NCBI GenBank assembly: GCA_036417435.1
Contig: CM070904.1
Location: 16,908,835 to 16,972,834 of the forward strand
Origin: Inia geoffrensis
Taxonomy: Eukaryota; Chordata; Mammalia; Artiodactyla; Iniidae
DNA: 64,000 nucleotides
Direction of reading: 5' to 3'
A program made the translations under genes and the position numbers. The notes beneath the pieces are model-generated. The model was given only the letters and a program-made list of their open reading frames with translations. It ran no database searches and was not told the DNA's origin. Shown one piece after another: positions 33,400 through 44,972 of the stretch (the stretch's first letter is position 1; every line of letters starts with the position of its first letter).

Positions 33400-34899
33400 C
33401 TATTGTTTGGTCTGGAGTTTGGTGTAGCACACAAATTTATAAGGCAATAAATTTTACATGCTATCCTTAAGTAGAAAGAAAAGCATTTGTACTTTCATAC
33501 CAAACTTTTCAATCTTGCCTTATCAATGGAGAAGGGGACTTACTTTTGTCATTTCTTCTCCTGTGGAAAAGAGTATCAGTTAGGAATTATCATTCTCCTA
33601 CAAGTAACAGAGACACCACCACTCCTTCCCCCAAAAAAGTGACTTAAACAAATTAGGGAATTTATATTTCCCTCTAATAAGGGCAAGTCTCAAGATAAAC
33701 TATTCAGTACTGACATCATACTTCATGTTGCTATGCATGACTCAGGCTACTATCATCCATATTTGTTCTTATATGATAGTTCTGTGCCTGCGGCCATCAC
33801 ATCTGAGTTCCAGGTTCGTGGAAGCAACAAGGCCAACTATAAAAGTTAGTACATCCTTAGAGTATGCCACTCTTGTAAGGAAAATGTCCACAAGCTCTAC
33901 CCAGCAACCTCCGGTAACACCACACAAGACAAAAGTCCGTCCCATAGATATCAATGCCTCAAGTAGGACTGATAAGTGTTGCTTCTAAACTGGACACATT
34001 GTCAGTCTGAACAAAATATGGGTTGGTTATGCTACTAAGGAAGAAAGAGAGAATGAATATTAATAAGCAGCTCATGGTCTTTGTCACAGGAGGACTGAGA
34101 GAGAAATCTCTGCTCTGCCTCCTCTCCTGGGCCCCGTCACCCACTTTCAATCCATTTCCCAAACAGGGAGGTTTAGCCATCATGTTTGACCAGAGATTAA
34201 AATTAATTAGGTCCTCTTCTACTAGGAAGCAGAGATGCTGGTCCTAAAAGGCACTGACTTGCTTCTTGAATCCTTTTATGTGTCCTGTGCCAAACTAATA
34301 GAGCTCTATGCATATATTCCATTAGTCAGAACTCCAAAGGAGAAGAGGAAACAGAGGCATCACAAAGCCCCCAGAGACAGCAGTTTATGTCTTGATTAAA
34401 TATTGAAATTTGCATGAGTTAAAGTGTTTTCTACTTCCTAGCTTATTGGCCTCTTTTCCTACTTCTCTAACACACTACTTTTCTGTCTCTAGCCACGCAG
34501 AGTTTCCTCCTGATGTGTCCCGTCAAGGAAGCTTTTCCACCTGCACTCCTCGGGCAGTGTTGGTGACCTTCTCCTTACCTGTACCCATCCTCCATGCTCC
34601 TCCCAGGTTTTTTAGAGCACTTACACACTATGTCCTAAATATTTACTTGTTTTTCCTCCACTAGGTGGTGGATCATTAAGGATGAGGACCAAGGCTTGAC
34701 TCTTCTGGTATCTTCAGGGACTAGAAATATCTTGCCCCATAACTCTTAATTAATGGTAATTAGTGTTATTATCTAATATAGAGCTAGAAACAAATAGCAC
34801 TGAATCATCAGAACTAAGCGGGTGAAAGTATTATCTTTCAGAGGAAGCTTGGAAACTCAACAGAAGTCAAAATCTTTATTTGTGGCAGTGGTTTAAAAA
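33400..34899. other. Unassigned DNA, possible old repeat in the left third
   Basis: Around 33600-33860, AAGTGACTTAAACAAATTAG, CTGCGGCCATCACATCTGAG and GTTCCAGG resemble a diverged interspersed repeat that I cannot name. The rest shows no gene or repeat. Confidence 0.4.
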
Positions 34900-35030
34900 G
34901 TATGTTTTAAAACAGGAAGACTCACAGATATAGAAAACAAACTTAGGGTTACCAACGGAGAAGGGGTGAGGGATAAATTAGGAGTTTGGGATTAACAGAT
35001 ACACAGTACTGTATATAAAATAAACAACAA

Positions 35031-35240
35031 GGGCTTCCCTGGTGGCGCAGTGGTTGAGAGTCTGCTTGCCGATGCAGGGGACGTGGGTTCGTGCCCCGGT
35101 CCGGGAAGATCCCACATGCCGCGGAGCGGCTCGGCCCGTGAGCCATGGCCGTTGAGCCTGCGTGTCCGGAGACTGTGCTCCACACGGGAGAGGCCCCAAT
35201 AGTGAGAGGCCCATGTACCGCAAAAATAAATAAATTAATT
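35031..35240 (+). mobile_element. Short CHR SINE nested in an L1 3' end
   Basis: GGGCTTCCCTGGTGGCGCAG head, B box GGTTCGTGCCC, tail AATAAATAAATTAATT. The 14-bp repeat AAATAAACAACAAG at 35018-35031 and 35241-35254 is a perfect duplication, so this insertion postdates the L1 fragment. Confidence 0.97.
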
Positions 35241-35330
35241 AAATAAACAACAAGAATCTACTGTGTAGCACAGGGAACTATATTCAATATCTGGCAATAA
35301 CCTGTAATGGAAAAGAATCTGAAAAAAAAC

Positions 35331-35363
35331 CATATATATCTATATATCTATATATATATATAT
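35331..35363. repeat. (TATATC)n/(TA)n microsatellite
   Basis: Imperfect TATATC and TA units, at the same position of the L1 3'UTR as the microsatellite at 18567. Confidence 0.9.
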
Positions 35364-35654
35364 CTGAATCACTTTGCTGTATACCTGAAACAAACACAAC
35401 ATTGTAAATCAACTACACTTCAATTTAAAAAAAAAACCAAAAAACAAATGCAGGGCTCAAAGTTTTCACAGGCAATGGTTTCCAGTGTAATTCAATAATA
35501 TTGTTTTATTTACATTATTTTTTATCATGTATGACAAGTGATTTTGATTTCTATTTAAGAATGTGATGTAAAGTGTCCTTTTAAATAAAAGTTTTAAATA
35601 GATGATTTCTAAATTTAAAAAAATAAGTATGGTTTAAGGGGAGATATGGCAGAG

Positions 35655-36035
35655 GATTTTAAACAGGATTTGTGTATCAGAATCATTCATGCTCTGCCCT
35701 ACCTTCAACACTCAGATTCGTAATCAATAGATTTGGAGTGGGACCAGGCTTCTGTATTTTTAAACATCCCCCAGGGACTCTGCTTCACAAGCTAGATTGG
35801 AATTGGGAGGAGATAAACAGTGGCCACAGAGTTCTACTCTCCTCCCCTGTGAGCAGCACAGCTGTGGTCAGTTTTACATATGCAGGAGCTCGCTCTCCAC
35901 TGATGCTAGTGGAATCTGCTGAGGAGTTTCCAAAACTCCAGATGCCCAGACTACACCCAGGAGAGTTAAACTGGAATCTTAGGGAAGGGCCCCAGTCATC
36001 AGTACATTTTAAGGCTCTTCAGGTCATTCAAATAA
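35655..36035. mobile_element. MER5-type hAT fragments
   Basis: GTATCAGAATCATTCATGC, AGTGGGACCAGGCTTCTGTA and CCCCAGGGACTCTGCTTCAC at 35655-35800 match the order of MER5A-type non-autonomous hAT (Charlie) elements. A second, weaker match lies at about 35930-36035. A 147-codon open frame overlaps them and I regard it as chance. Confidence 0.5.
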
Positions 36036-37039
36036 GTAGCCAAAGTTTACTGTCAATGGAATACAGAGATTCTGTACGAATTTTTAACAGCTGCTACAAA
36101 ACAATAAGAAAATAAAACCTGAACAAATAAATTAAACCCTACAGTGACATTTCAGTATTACCTTATGCATGTAAAATTCAGACCAGCCAGACATTGCCTG
36201 GGCATTAAGTTGCTGCCTCATTTCAGGTGCCTCTTGCTGGTTTGCTCTGCCCTTTGGTACATACCTGTTTCCCTGGTCTTTGAACACCTCACCTTTCCTC
36301 TGTACTCCAGAATCCGTGAACTTCAGAATTTTGTTCTCAGATGAATTCTGGACCACTACTTTTTCTGATCCGTGCACAGCTTTCTCTCTACGGCTTACCT
36401 CCTTCAGTATTTCATCCTTACCATGTTCAGCTCTTTCTCTGTGTTCTCAGTCTTGATCTCAATGCTATGTGACAGAACATCACATTTTGATGAATATTCA
36501 CCAAAAATCTGCAGGATCCCAGGACTAGATGCAAGTAAAGTATAAGGAAATTAGTGTGAACTTTAAAAGAATTGAAACCCATTCTGATTTTTAATACATT
36601 CCATTTCTTCGCCCCATTTTGTTTTTACACACATAACCAGCCAGAGCACAGATGGGATTTGTGCCCCTGGATGTCCCATATTTTTTTATTTATCATACTT
36701 CTTCTGGACAGCCCTCTTAATCTTCAAGAATTGCTTCAACATCAGTGAATATTTACCTACAAAATATTATGCTTAAATAAATAAAGACTTGCACCTGGAA
36801 TGACCCAGATAACTCTGGTGCTCTAATCGTCATTTTTCTGGTCCATGGAACAGCTGCACACCTGCACTCAGTCTATACTTTATCATTAGATTGTCTCTCC
36901 TCACATAGTAGCTCTTCCCTCAGCCTCTCATTCCCCTTTTAATGATTTCACCAGCCTCTCAGAGTGAGCATTGGATTTTTCCCGCTCTTTCATGGCAAAC
37001 ACCTTGTTGATTGCTTTTCATAATATATTTTGCATCCTT
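36036..37039. other. Unassigned intergenic DNA
   Basis: No gene or confident repeat; opposing 66- and 81-codon frames at 36132-36377 lack domain features. Confidence 0.5.
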
Positions 37040-37640
37040 CACAGGGTTTGCCTTACCCTAGAAGGCTCTGCCACCCATCTTTTCCCCATAATCAGACAGT
37101 ATGTGCCCCTCCAAGAACACTGTTTTGTAAGGTGATTTCTCTGCTCAAATTTTGTGAATGGTCTACCTCAACCAAGGACTAACTCCTGGGCCCTTCACAA
37201 AATTGTTTACTACCCTACTGCAGGGACCCTCTGCTCTCCTCACTGTGGGCATTATTCTCCACACACAGCGTGGGCTTTTCCAAATCTGAACTCTTGTTCT
37301 TATTCATATTAGCTGTGGCACTCTCTGTTTGAATCTTATTCCTCTTTTATCTCTTTCTAATATGTCACTTACTGCAGGAAATCTTCTTCAATCATGACAG
37401 TTGAGTATGTTCTCTCTCATCTGAGTACAAAATTCTTCCGTCCATTCGCATGGTACTTATTAGTTTCTTTCTTGTACTGTAGTTATTTATGTATAGCTTG
37501 TTTTTATGAATAGCTTAAACTTTCCTTGATTTCACAAACACACTCATTTTTATATCCCCCCTACCCACACATCAAATCACTAGCTCATTATCCTGGCCAT
37601 AGTACCTTCAGGATAATTAAGTTATTTTCAGTAATTGAAT
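37040..37640 (+). mobile_element. L2 LINE fragment
   Basis: TCTGCTCAAATTTTGTGAAT, CTTACTGCAGGAAATCTTCT, ATGGTACTTATTAGTTTCTT and ATTTTTATATCCCCCCTACC follow the sense L2 ORF2 end and 3'UTR order. Diverged. Confidence 0.55.
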
Positions 37641-38284
37641 ATTGAATTAACTAATTGATTAATTCAATTAATGAACAGAAATATACCCTCTGAACAGAGC
37701 TGCTTATTTGTATTTTTTTAAAGTATTTCTGTTTTATAAGGCATTTATATCTCTTCCTCTAGCCCCATTAATATGGAACTGTTTGAAAACTGAATCAAAT
37801 ACTAGCCCCTTAGTGGGGAATTATTGGGTAGCAATGGCGTAAAAGTGAGGCTGTTTAAACATCCAAGTCCTACAGAGCCAAACAGAACTTCTAGGAAACA
37901 GGAATTAGCTGTGAGACATTTAAATATAAATGTATTTGGAGTATTTGTGCAAAAATAATGGAGACTGAATGTTAATTTTTAGGTATGATTAATATGAGGG
38001 TATGAAATGTACCATATTAGGGAAAGAAAATATGCCTTGGCAGGAACTTTGGAACTCTCTTGTGAATATAATGTCTTGGGGCCAGATTTTTTTTCCAAAA
38101 AAATGTATTGCCTATATTATAATGATGACAACTGGAAAATATGGTACAACATATGCATAAGTAATCACTGCAAAGCCAAGTTGTTGAAGCAAATAAAACT
38201 GTCCAAGGTAGGAAAAATCATTCTGAAAAACATAAGATCTTGCAGGAAAATACATCTTAAGAAACAGATTTCATGTTAACCTAT
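37641..38284. other. Unassigned DNA
   Basis: No gene or confident repeat. A 90-codon frame at 38007-38279 lacks domain features. Confidence 0.5.
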
Positions 38285-38290
38285 TGAAAA

Positions 38291-38324
<34 letters not shown>
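38291..38324. repeat. (AC)n microsatellite
   Basis: About 17 uninterrupted CA units. Confidence 0.97.
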
Positions 38325-38329
<5 letters not shown>

Positions 38330-38374
38330 CCAAAAAGTATTATATATGTGTATATATCCATATATATATAACAC

Positions 38375-38582
38375 CCATCACTCAAGATGGCCGACCAGAA
38401 CTTGGAGAAGCTGAAGACAGAGTCTGGGCTGCTGAAACAGCACACACGCAAGTCAGTCAACTGGCTGCTCGGGGCCAGGCTTTTATTATCAGCTGCGTCA
38501 TATTCATTGGCATGATCCCGTTCATCTGTATCATGCCCAAATTCAGGTAAAGACCTGGCCCGGCCAGAAAAAAAAGAAAAAA
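38375..38582 (+). pseudogene. 5'-truncated processed pseudogene of USE1
   Basis: From 38378 the frame reads [16 protein letters not shown], then [14 protein letters not shown], matching the C-terminal coiled coil of the ER SNARE USE1 (p31), which mediates Golgi-to-ER vesicle fusion. An extra T in the TTTT run at 38481-38484 shifts the frame; afterwards the other frame gives the tail-anchor [20 protein letters not shown], a stop at 38548, a very short 3'UTR and an A-rich tail (38567-38582). Only about the last 55 codons are present, without introns. USE1 is normally about 259 residues. The position between two TA-rich runs hides any target-site duplication. The identification rests on my memory of the human C-terminus. 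Confidence 0.85.
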
Positions 38583-40045
38583 AATATATATATATATGGG
38601 TTATATAAATATTATGAATATTACACTTTACTTAAAATGTATGACTCTGGTGAGTGCCTCTTTTCCACTCATATGTTCTCATCCCTGCTGGTTTCAAGTG
38701 GATATTTTTTCTTTATGTAATATGTACTTTCAGTGGTTATGTGAAATTCCTTTTTTATTTTTAGGAAAATGTTTTCCTAATATCTATTGTAATTTAGACT
38801 GTTCCCCAAAGTACACATTTTTCCAAACTCTTTCTACTAACTAGAGTTCAATATTAGGTTTGGTTAAACTACTCTCTGGCTTTAAAAAATGATTTAAAGG
38901 AATTTTGAAATAATGTCTCCTGCTCATCAACTTTTAACATTCCTTCCCATTTCTTTTCCACCACATCATATTCCTAAAAATTCCTAGGTCATGTGACTTC
39001 ATATATTCTGAATTTGAAATTCTTCCAATAACGACACACATTCCAGAAGTTTGTAGAGGGAGATCCCATGGCTGGGGAAGGATTTCTGAATCTGCTTTAT
39101 ACCTAACTTAATATCTCATGTCTATTGGTAAAATTAGGAAAAAATCCAGAATTAACTTCATTTTAAATGTATTATGATCCAGTTATAAATAGAACTTGCT
39201 ATTTTCCTAGAGTTCTTATAAAGATTTTCTTTTTTTTTATACTTTTTATTTTTCATGAGTTATTACAAGTCCTTTTGGCATTTGACTTCATGCTTAGCAA
39301 GGAATATTATATACAATTTGTGAAAAATTGACATCTCTTAATATAGAATATTTGTCACCATAACCTGGTTTTCTGTAGTTGAGATTTTATCGATTGACTC
39401 TTACAGGTCCTGTTGAGCTAAGAAGTAAATATTCACAAATTGAAAGCCCCAATTATAGTTTCCATTGAAACAAAGGTGGTGGGAACATTCCTGGAGAGGA
39501 AAATACACTTTGTTTTGTTGAGCAAAACCCTTAAGGAATATGAAGAAGGAAGTCAAGGGGTTAGAAACACTAGATTACTCTAATAAGAAAATGGAAAACA
39601 ATCATAATAACTTATATTAGCTCCACATCTTTGCTGCAAATGGTCAGAAATATATAAATGGCATTAATAGCCTGACAAAATGTTTTATATCTCTATAAGC
39701 AATTATGGGAACTAACATTCTAGTTTCAAATGTTTTGTTGTTGCTTCATGGCTATACCAGATTAACTAGGAATGCTCTCTTTCCAGGATACAAAGCAGGG
39801 CAGTTTCATGCCCAGGACATCCAAATTGAAGCCAATGCACTTCTTCTTCATTCTTTGTGGTGGGCAGTGAGTAGGAAAACAACACCAACAAAAATGGTGC
39901 CATTAAAATGACTTCTATTTTCTTTTTCCACTGATTATAAAAGCAATTTATTAGGGGAGAAGATGCCCTATTAAATAATTTTGTAGCATTCTTTGTAGTC
40001 ATGATGCTTTCGTAACAAACTGATTCTGGTATGGAGGGGAAAAAA
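38583..40045. other. Unassigned intergenic DNA
   Basis: About 1.4 kb, AT-rich, no recognised gene or confident repeat; an 82-codon (38596-38844) and a 68-codon (39705-39911) frame show no domain. Confidence 0.5.
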
Positions 40046-40059
40046 AAGAACTTACTCTG

Positions 40060-40414
40060 GGCTTCCCTGGTGGTGCAGTGGTTGAGAGTCTGCCTCCCAA
40101 TGCAGGGGACATGGGTTCGAACCCTGGTCCAGGAAGATCCCACGTGCCACGGAGCAACTAAGCCCGTGTGCCACAACTACTGAGCCTTCACTCTAGAGTC
40201 TGTGAGCCATAACTCCTAAGTCCACATGCCACAACTATTGAAGCCCACGTGCCTAGAGCCTGTGCTCCACAACAAGAGAAGCCACCGCAATGAGAAGCCC
40301 ACACACTGCAACGAAGAGTAGCCCCCACTCGCCTCAAATAGAGAAAACCCGTGTGCATCAATGAAGACCCAACGCAGCCAAAAATAAATTAAAAAAATAA
40401 AAAATAAAAAAAAT
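40060..40414 (+). mobile_element. Long CHR SINE with target-site duplication
   Basis: GGCTTCCCTGGTGGTGCAG head, B box GGTTCGAACCC, then repeated CCACAACTACTGAGCC-like units, and end AATGAAGACCCAACGCAGCC with an A/T-rich tail. The 14-bp repeat AAGAACTTACTCTG stands at 40046-40059 and 40415-40428. Second long-form copy in the window, alongside 127-470. Confidence 0.97.
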
Positions 40415-40428
40415 AAGAACTTACTCTG

Positions 40429-40814
40429 TTCTTATTCAAAAAACTCCCAAATGTACAATGAAAAAAATCCCTTGATATTTTTACCTTCTATATGTTTTGT
40501 CACTGTTTACTTTTCAAATGCCAAACAAATCACGTCCTAGAAGCAATAAAAGTCACTGTATCCTTCTGCAGATGCCAAGGAATAAGTTGAGATGATTCCA
40601 AGATATACAGTGCTGAGAAGTAGACCTAATTGTTAAATGTGAGCTCTTTATTTTGGAAAAAGGCATTATCTACTGTGAGTTTTCATCACTGTATTATATA
40701 AGTTCCTTCTTTCCCAAAAATGCCATAAGAGCAATTGAGTGTCTTACTGGGCTTGAAAGTAGCAGCACTTTTCATTCTTGAATTTTGTATCTAGATACCA
40801 GGTAGACCTGCTGT
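40429..40814. other. Unassigned DNA
   Basis: Nothing recognised. Confidence 0.5.
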
Positions 40815-41060
40815 CCAACATGATAGCCACTAGTCCCATGTGACTACTGAGCCCTTGAAATGTGGCCAGTCCAAGCTGGGATGTGCTGTAATTGTAAGTT
40901 ACACACCAGATTTCAAAGGTTGAATACAGAGAATAATGTAAATTATCTCAATAATTTTTATATTGATTAAATCTTGAAAAACAATTGTGGATGTATTGGG
41001 GTAAATATATCATTAAAATTTACTTTTTTAAAAAATTTAAAGTGGCAACTAGGACATTTG
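40815..41060. mobile_element. Non-autonomous DNA transposon-like element (hAT type)
   Basis: CATGATAGCCACTAGTCCCA, TGAAATGTGGCCAGTCCAAG, GGATGTGCTGTAATTGTAAG and TATTGATTAAATCTTGAAA follow a common MER-type hAT repeat in wording and order. I do not assign the exact family. Confidence 0.55.
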
Positions 41061-41806
41061 AAATCACATATGTGCCTTGCATTATATTTCTACTGAATAT
41101 TGCTGAGAGAATTAAGCTATCCTTTCATGAGTTTCTTTATCTCAAAATGATGCACACAGACATTTATAAACAACTCCTGATGGAAGTTATCATTAGAAGG
41201 AGCTATAGTAAAGTACTGGCAAACACAAAGTTGGCATAATTTACCAAAAGTTCTATAATTACCTAATGGTTAGAGTTCCTTAACCTTATTATTAATTGTC
41301 ACACAATTTTTCACTTCTCCCTTGGTCTGAATTTAGCAAATTGCTCTTAACTTTTCAGTATGAGGGGCAGGAAACATTGTCACGTAATGACTTCTTGAAG
41401 ACTAACATAGGATCCTGAAGAAAACTGTGAAAGCCTCACTCCTCCCTGTATTTGGTTTTCTAACATGTGTGAACTGCAGCTATGTTCTAGCCAAATGTGG
41501 CCTTATTGTAAACCAGGCTTGTGAGTCAAATGAAAATCAGGATACCTGGGAGCAAAGAATAACTAACTATAGGAGATCAAAAAAACTCAAGTTTAGTGTT
41601 TCTGTAAATCCCAAATCCTGCAGTGCACATATCAGAATGATCGTGCAAGAGTTCTGTTGTCTCTACTAGTACAGGGGCAGGGAGCTAGCCTTTGGAAAGA
41701 GTCTCTAGCAGAGAAACTGAAGTAGGGGGACGATCTCTCCAGCCCAAAGCTATTTTAGGGCTGTGGTCTCTGTCCTCTCTCCTAAATTTCAGATTGTTCT
41801 GGTTTA
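41061..41806. other. Unassigned DNA
   Basis: Two 80-codon frames, no domain; no confident repeat. Confidence 0.5.
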
Positions 41807-41818
41807 TAAGAGGCTGGG

Positions 41819-42034
41819 GGGCTTCCCTGGTGGCGCAGTGGTTGAGAGTCCGCCTGCCGATGCAGGGGACGCAGGTTCGTGCCCCGGTCCGGGAAGACCC
41901 CACGTGCCACGGAGCGGCTGGGCCCTTGAGCCATGGCTGCTGAGCCTGCATGTCCGGAGCCTGTGCTCCGCAACGGGAGAGGCCACAACAGTGAGAGGCC
42001 CGGGTAACGCAAAAAAAATAAATAAATAAAATAA
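41819..42034 (+). mobile_element. Short CHR SINE
   Basis: GGCTTCCCTGGTGGCGCAG head, B box GGTTCGTGCCC, body ending GAGAGGCCCGGGTAACGC and a (AAAT)n tail. Perfect 11-bp duplication AAGAGGCTGGG at 41808-41818 and 42035-42045. Open frames on both strands here are SINE-derived artefacts. Confidence 0.97.
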
Positions 42035-42045
42035 AAGAGGCTGGG

Positions 42046-44583
42046 ACTCTCAGTAACAGCTTCTGAGACACCATGAAACAATGCATTTATTAGAAATGTT
42101 TATATTAGGCAAAACTTACATATTTATTCAAGAGTCATCTAGCTTTTTTGTGTAATAATTTCTGATCCTTGAGTCTATAAATAGAAAATGCACAAGAAAA
42201 AAAATTCTGGGATAATTTGAACCACAGAGTATTGTTGGCTGGATTATTTTAATTTTTCATAGGCAAAAATACTGCTTAAATATACTCTGAATTTTAAGGA
42301 CACTGGTGATCAACTTATAGAGCAATTAAATTTTCCAGTAGGTCTTGCTTACATTTTTGCTTGAAGGATCCCAATATCAAGCCATGTAACTGGCAGTGGA
42401 CCACTGGAACCAAAGGAAAATGGTCCTCTGAGAATTGCGCTTATTTTTCTCCTGTAAGTCTTTTAAGGATTGTGGATGTCTCAGTAATGTTAGTGGGTGT
42501 GAGACCAATATAAATTGGCAGATACAACTCTCTTTTTACCTAGAATAATGTCCTATCAATTTCCCTCTGCAGATCCTGCCATTTTTTTCAGTCCTGGCGC
42601 CCACCGCCTGCTGGATGCCCATAACTGAGCCCAGTGCTTATTGAAAAAGAAATCATCCATTTAGCACAGAAGGTCCCAGAAGGAAACAGTGAAGAGCAGG
42701 TGTGTTTTATCTCAAGCCCAGCAGGCTGTCCTGCTACAGAAGGCTCCTCCAGCAGCCTGGCCAGCTGTGCAGTGCATATGGAGAGGAGGCCAGAGTGATG
42801 GCTCAGTACATGTGCCAATATCACAGCTTCAACCGTGAGTTGCTGCTCACAGCATCCCTTGCTTCTTGAAAATAGCTGCACCAGAATGAGTATTATTGCT
42901 CACATCCACTAAAATACCCAAGGACTCAGGCTCGCTCTCTCGCGATCCAGGGATTTCAGAGATCCAATTAATCATCCAACAGGCTACTTTTGTCCTAACA
43001 TTCTTGTAGTGTGAAGATTTAACTGAGATATAATATTTACATTATATAAAATGACTTGCTTTGTTGATTTTTGCCTTAGTTTGAGTTCCCCAGGTATATC
43101 TTGAGGCCAGGGTCTCTAACAACTAGTTTATGTGAAAGGTGAAGGAAACTGTTTGTAGGGGGTGGGTAATGAGAAAACGGAGGGAAGGCACATTATCAAG
43201 CCAGCTACCACTGTGAATCACTGAAGTTTAATTCTGCTGCAGAAACCCTAGGAGCCAGTGCAAAGGTCATGCCTCCAAGGACCAAGGAGATGGGTGTATT
43301 TTTTCATCACCTCCCTTTAGATATTGGTTAAGCACTGCTCTCAATTCCTCAGCACAGATGGTCTCGTGCTTAGGGTGTGAATCTTGCTCTAGCCAGACAA
43401 AGACCTCAGTAAAAGAATACAGATTCTAGCAGTTGGAAGTCAGATGATTTTACATCAAATTGGTAATGATACATCTGTGACAGTTTTGTTATTCAAATGA
43501 ACACCTGAATGTTTGGTATTAAAAGAAATGACTGAAAGTAAACACAAAAACAAACCCAGAGACTTTGTAAAGAATACACTAGGTCAGTCTAGTTGCTATG
43601 CATTTATTTGTAGAGGCAAATTGAATAAACGGAAAATTTGGAACAGATTTAGCTACAATCCCACTTGTCTCATCTCCGCTTCCCCTTTCTTGTCTACACA
43701 GGAAACATATGGCTGAAGTTTATTTATGTTTTAAAACTGGACTTTGCTCTCAAAGTTGTTAACTTTCTAGTAATCTAATCAATTAAACTTGGTTTCTTTT
43801 AGAATCTGATTCAAAACTAATAGCAAAATTCTCTTAATATTTACAGTCAGAGCTATATTTTGTGAAACTTATCTGGTGTCTCTCATTTACCCATTCTGCT
43901 GCTTTTTCCCTTCTTGTATCTCATCCTAAAGATGCCCTTATTTGGGTATTTGGACCTTGACTATTCATTACAATGTTTTTATAAAATTTTCTTCCTCTGA
44001 AAATTTCTCATTTTATGGACCCCTACTGATCTAAAATAAACAAGCAAAAACTCTTCATATGCAAAGATTAATGATTCACAGTTGCTCACTTGGTTATTTT
44101 TCCCATTTATAATTGTGGATTCAAATATATACATGGAACACTTTAACATTTAATCAGGTGTAGTCACATTTCTTGGGGAGACTGGGAGCTTCTCTAGCCA
44201 TGGTATAAGTGGCCTCTTTCACACTGGGACACCAGGCTATATTTCTTTAACCCACTTCTCTCATACTTGCCTTCACATGACCTTGTGTTGTCCACTAGCT
44301 CTTTCATGTCACACATTTTACATCTCACATTTCTAAATGACATTCTTTCAAAATTAAATTTTAGAATGCTGCCTCCTATATAAAAATCTTTGTTTCCTTT
44401 TTTTGGATTCCTTTTTTTCAAAATGACTTATGGCTCGATTTTGAAAGCCTCACATCATGTTAAGATTGATATGTGTATACAGCTCTGATATAGGTTAAGC
44501 AGTGAGCCAGCAACAGTGGAAATGGCACCCCGTAATTTATTTCACTTTTAGGTGAGGAAAGAGATGTCCTCACAAACAAGGCA
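42046..44583. other. Unassigned intergenic DNA
   Basis: About 2.5 kb. The longest frames are 97 codons (42588-42881 minus), 67 (43513-43716 plus) and 75 (44194-44421 minus), none with a recognisable domain. I could not assign a repeat family. Confidence 0.5.
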
Positions 44584-44596
44584 ATCACTCTGTTTT
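44584..44596. repeat. Target-site duplication of L1c, 3' side
   Basis: ATCACTCTGTTTT directly before the T-rich (A-tail) end of L1c; the identical 13-mer recurs at 49058-49070. Confidence 0.75.
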
Positions 44597-44972
44597 ATTG
44601 TTTTGTTTTGTTTTTTAACATCTTTATTGGAGTATAATTGCTTAACATTGTTGTGTTAGTTTTTGCTTTATAACAAAATGAAACAGCTATACATATACAT
44701 TTATCCCCATATCTCCTCCTTCTTTCATCTTCCTCCCATCATCCCTATCCTACCCTTCTAGGTGGTCACAAAGCACCAAGTTGATCTCCTTGTGATATGC
44801 AGCTGCTTTCCACTTGCTAACTATTTTACAGTTGGTAGTGTATATATGTCCATGCCATGCTCTCATTTGGTCCCAGCTTACCCTTCCCCCTCCCCATGTC
44901 CTCAAGCACATTCTCTACATCTGTGTCTTTATTCCTCCCCTGCCCCTACATTCTTCAGAACCTTTTTTTTTT

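Larger units (their letters stand above)
34900..35430 (+). mobile_element. Cetartiodactyl L1 3' end, split by a SINE
   Basis: GACTCACAGATATAGAAAAC, TAGGAGTTTGGGATTAACAG, GTGTAGCACAGGGAACTAT, GAATCACTTTGCTGTATACC and AACATTGTAAATCAACTACA then an A-run: the same 3'UTR as at 18350-18692. A CHR SINE is inserted at 35031. Confidence 0.9.

Noticed and set aside
35672..36115. 147-codon open frame on the plus strand
   Set aside because: It starts inside MER5-like repeat sequence, has no recognisable domain and no flanking gene structure; a chance frame is the simplest reading.
41685..42086. Overlapping frames of 60-133 codons on both strands
   Set aside because: They are translations of a CHR SINE; the same peptides recur at every SINE copy (11184-11462, 14743-15199, 31125-31530, 34949-35223, 51666-52050).
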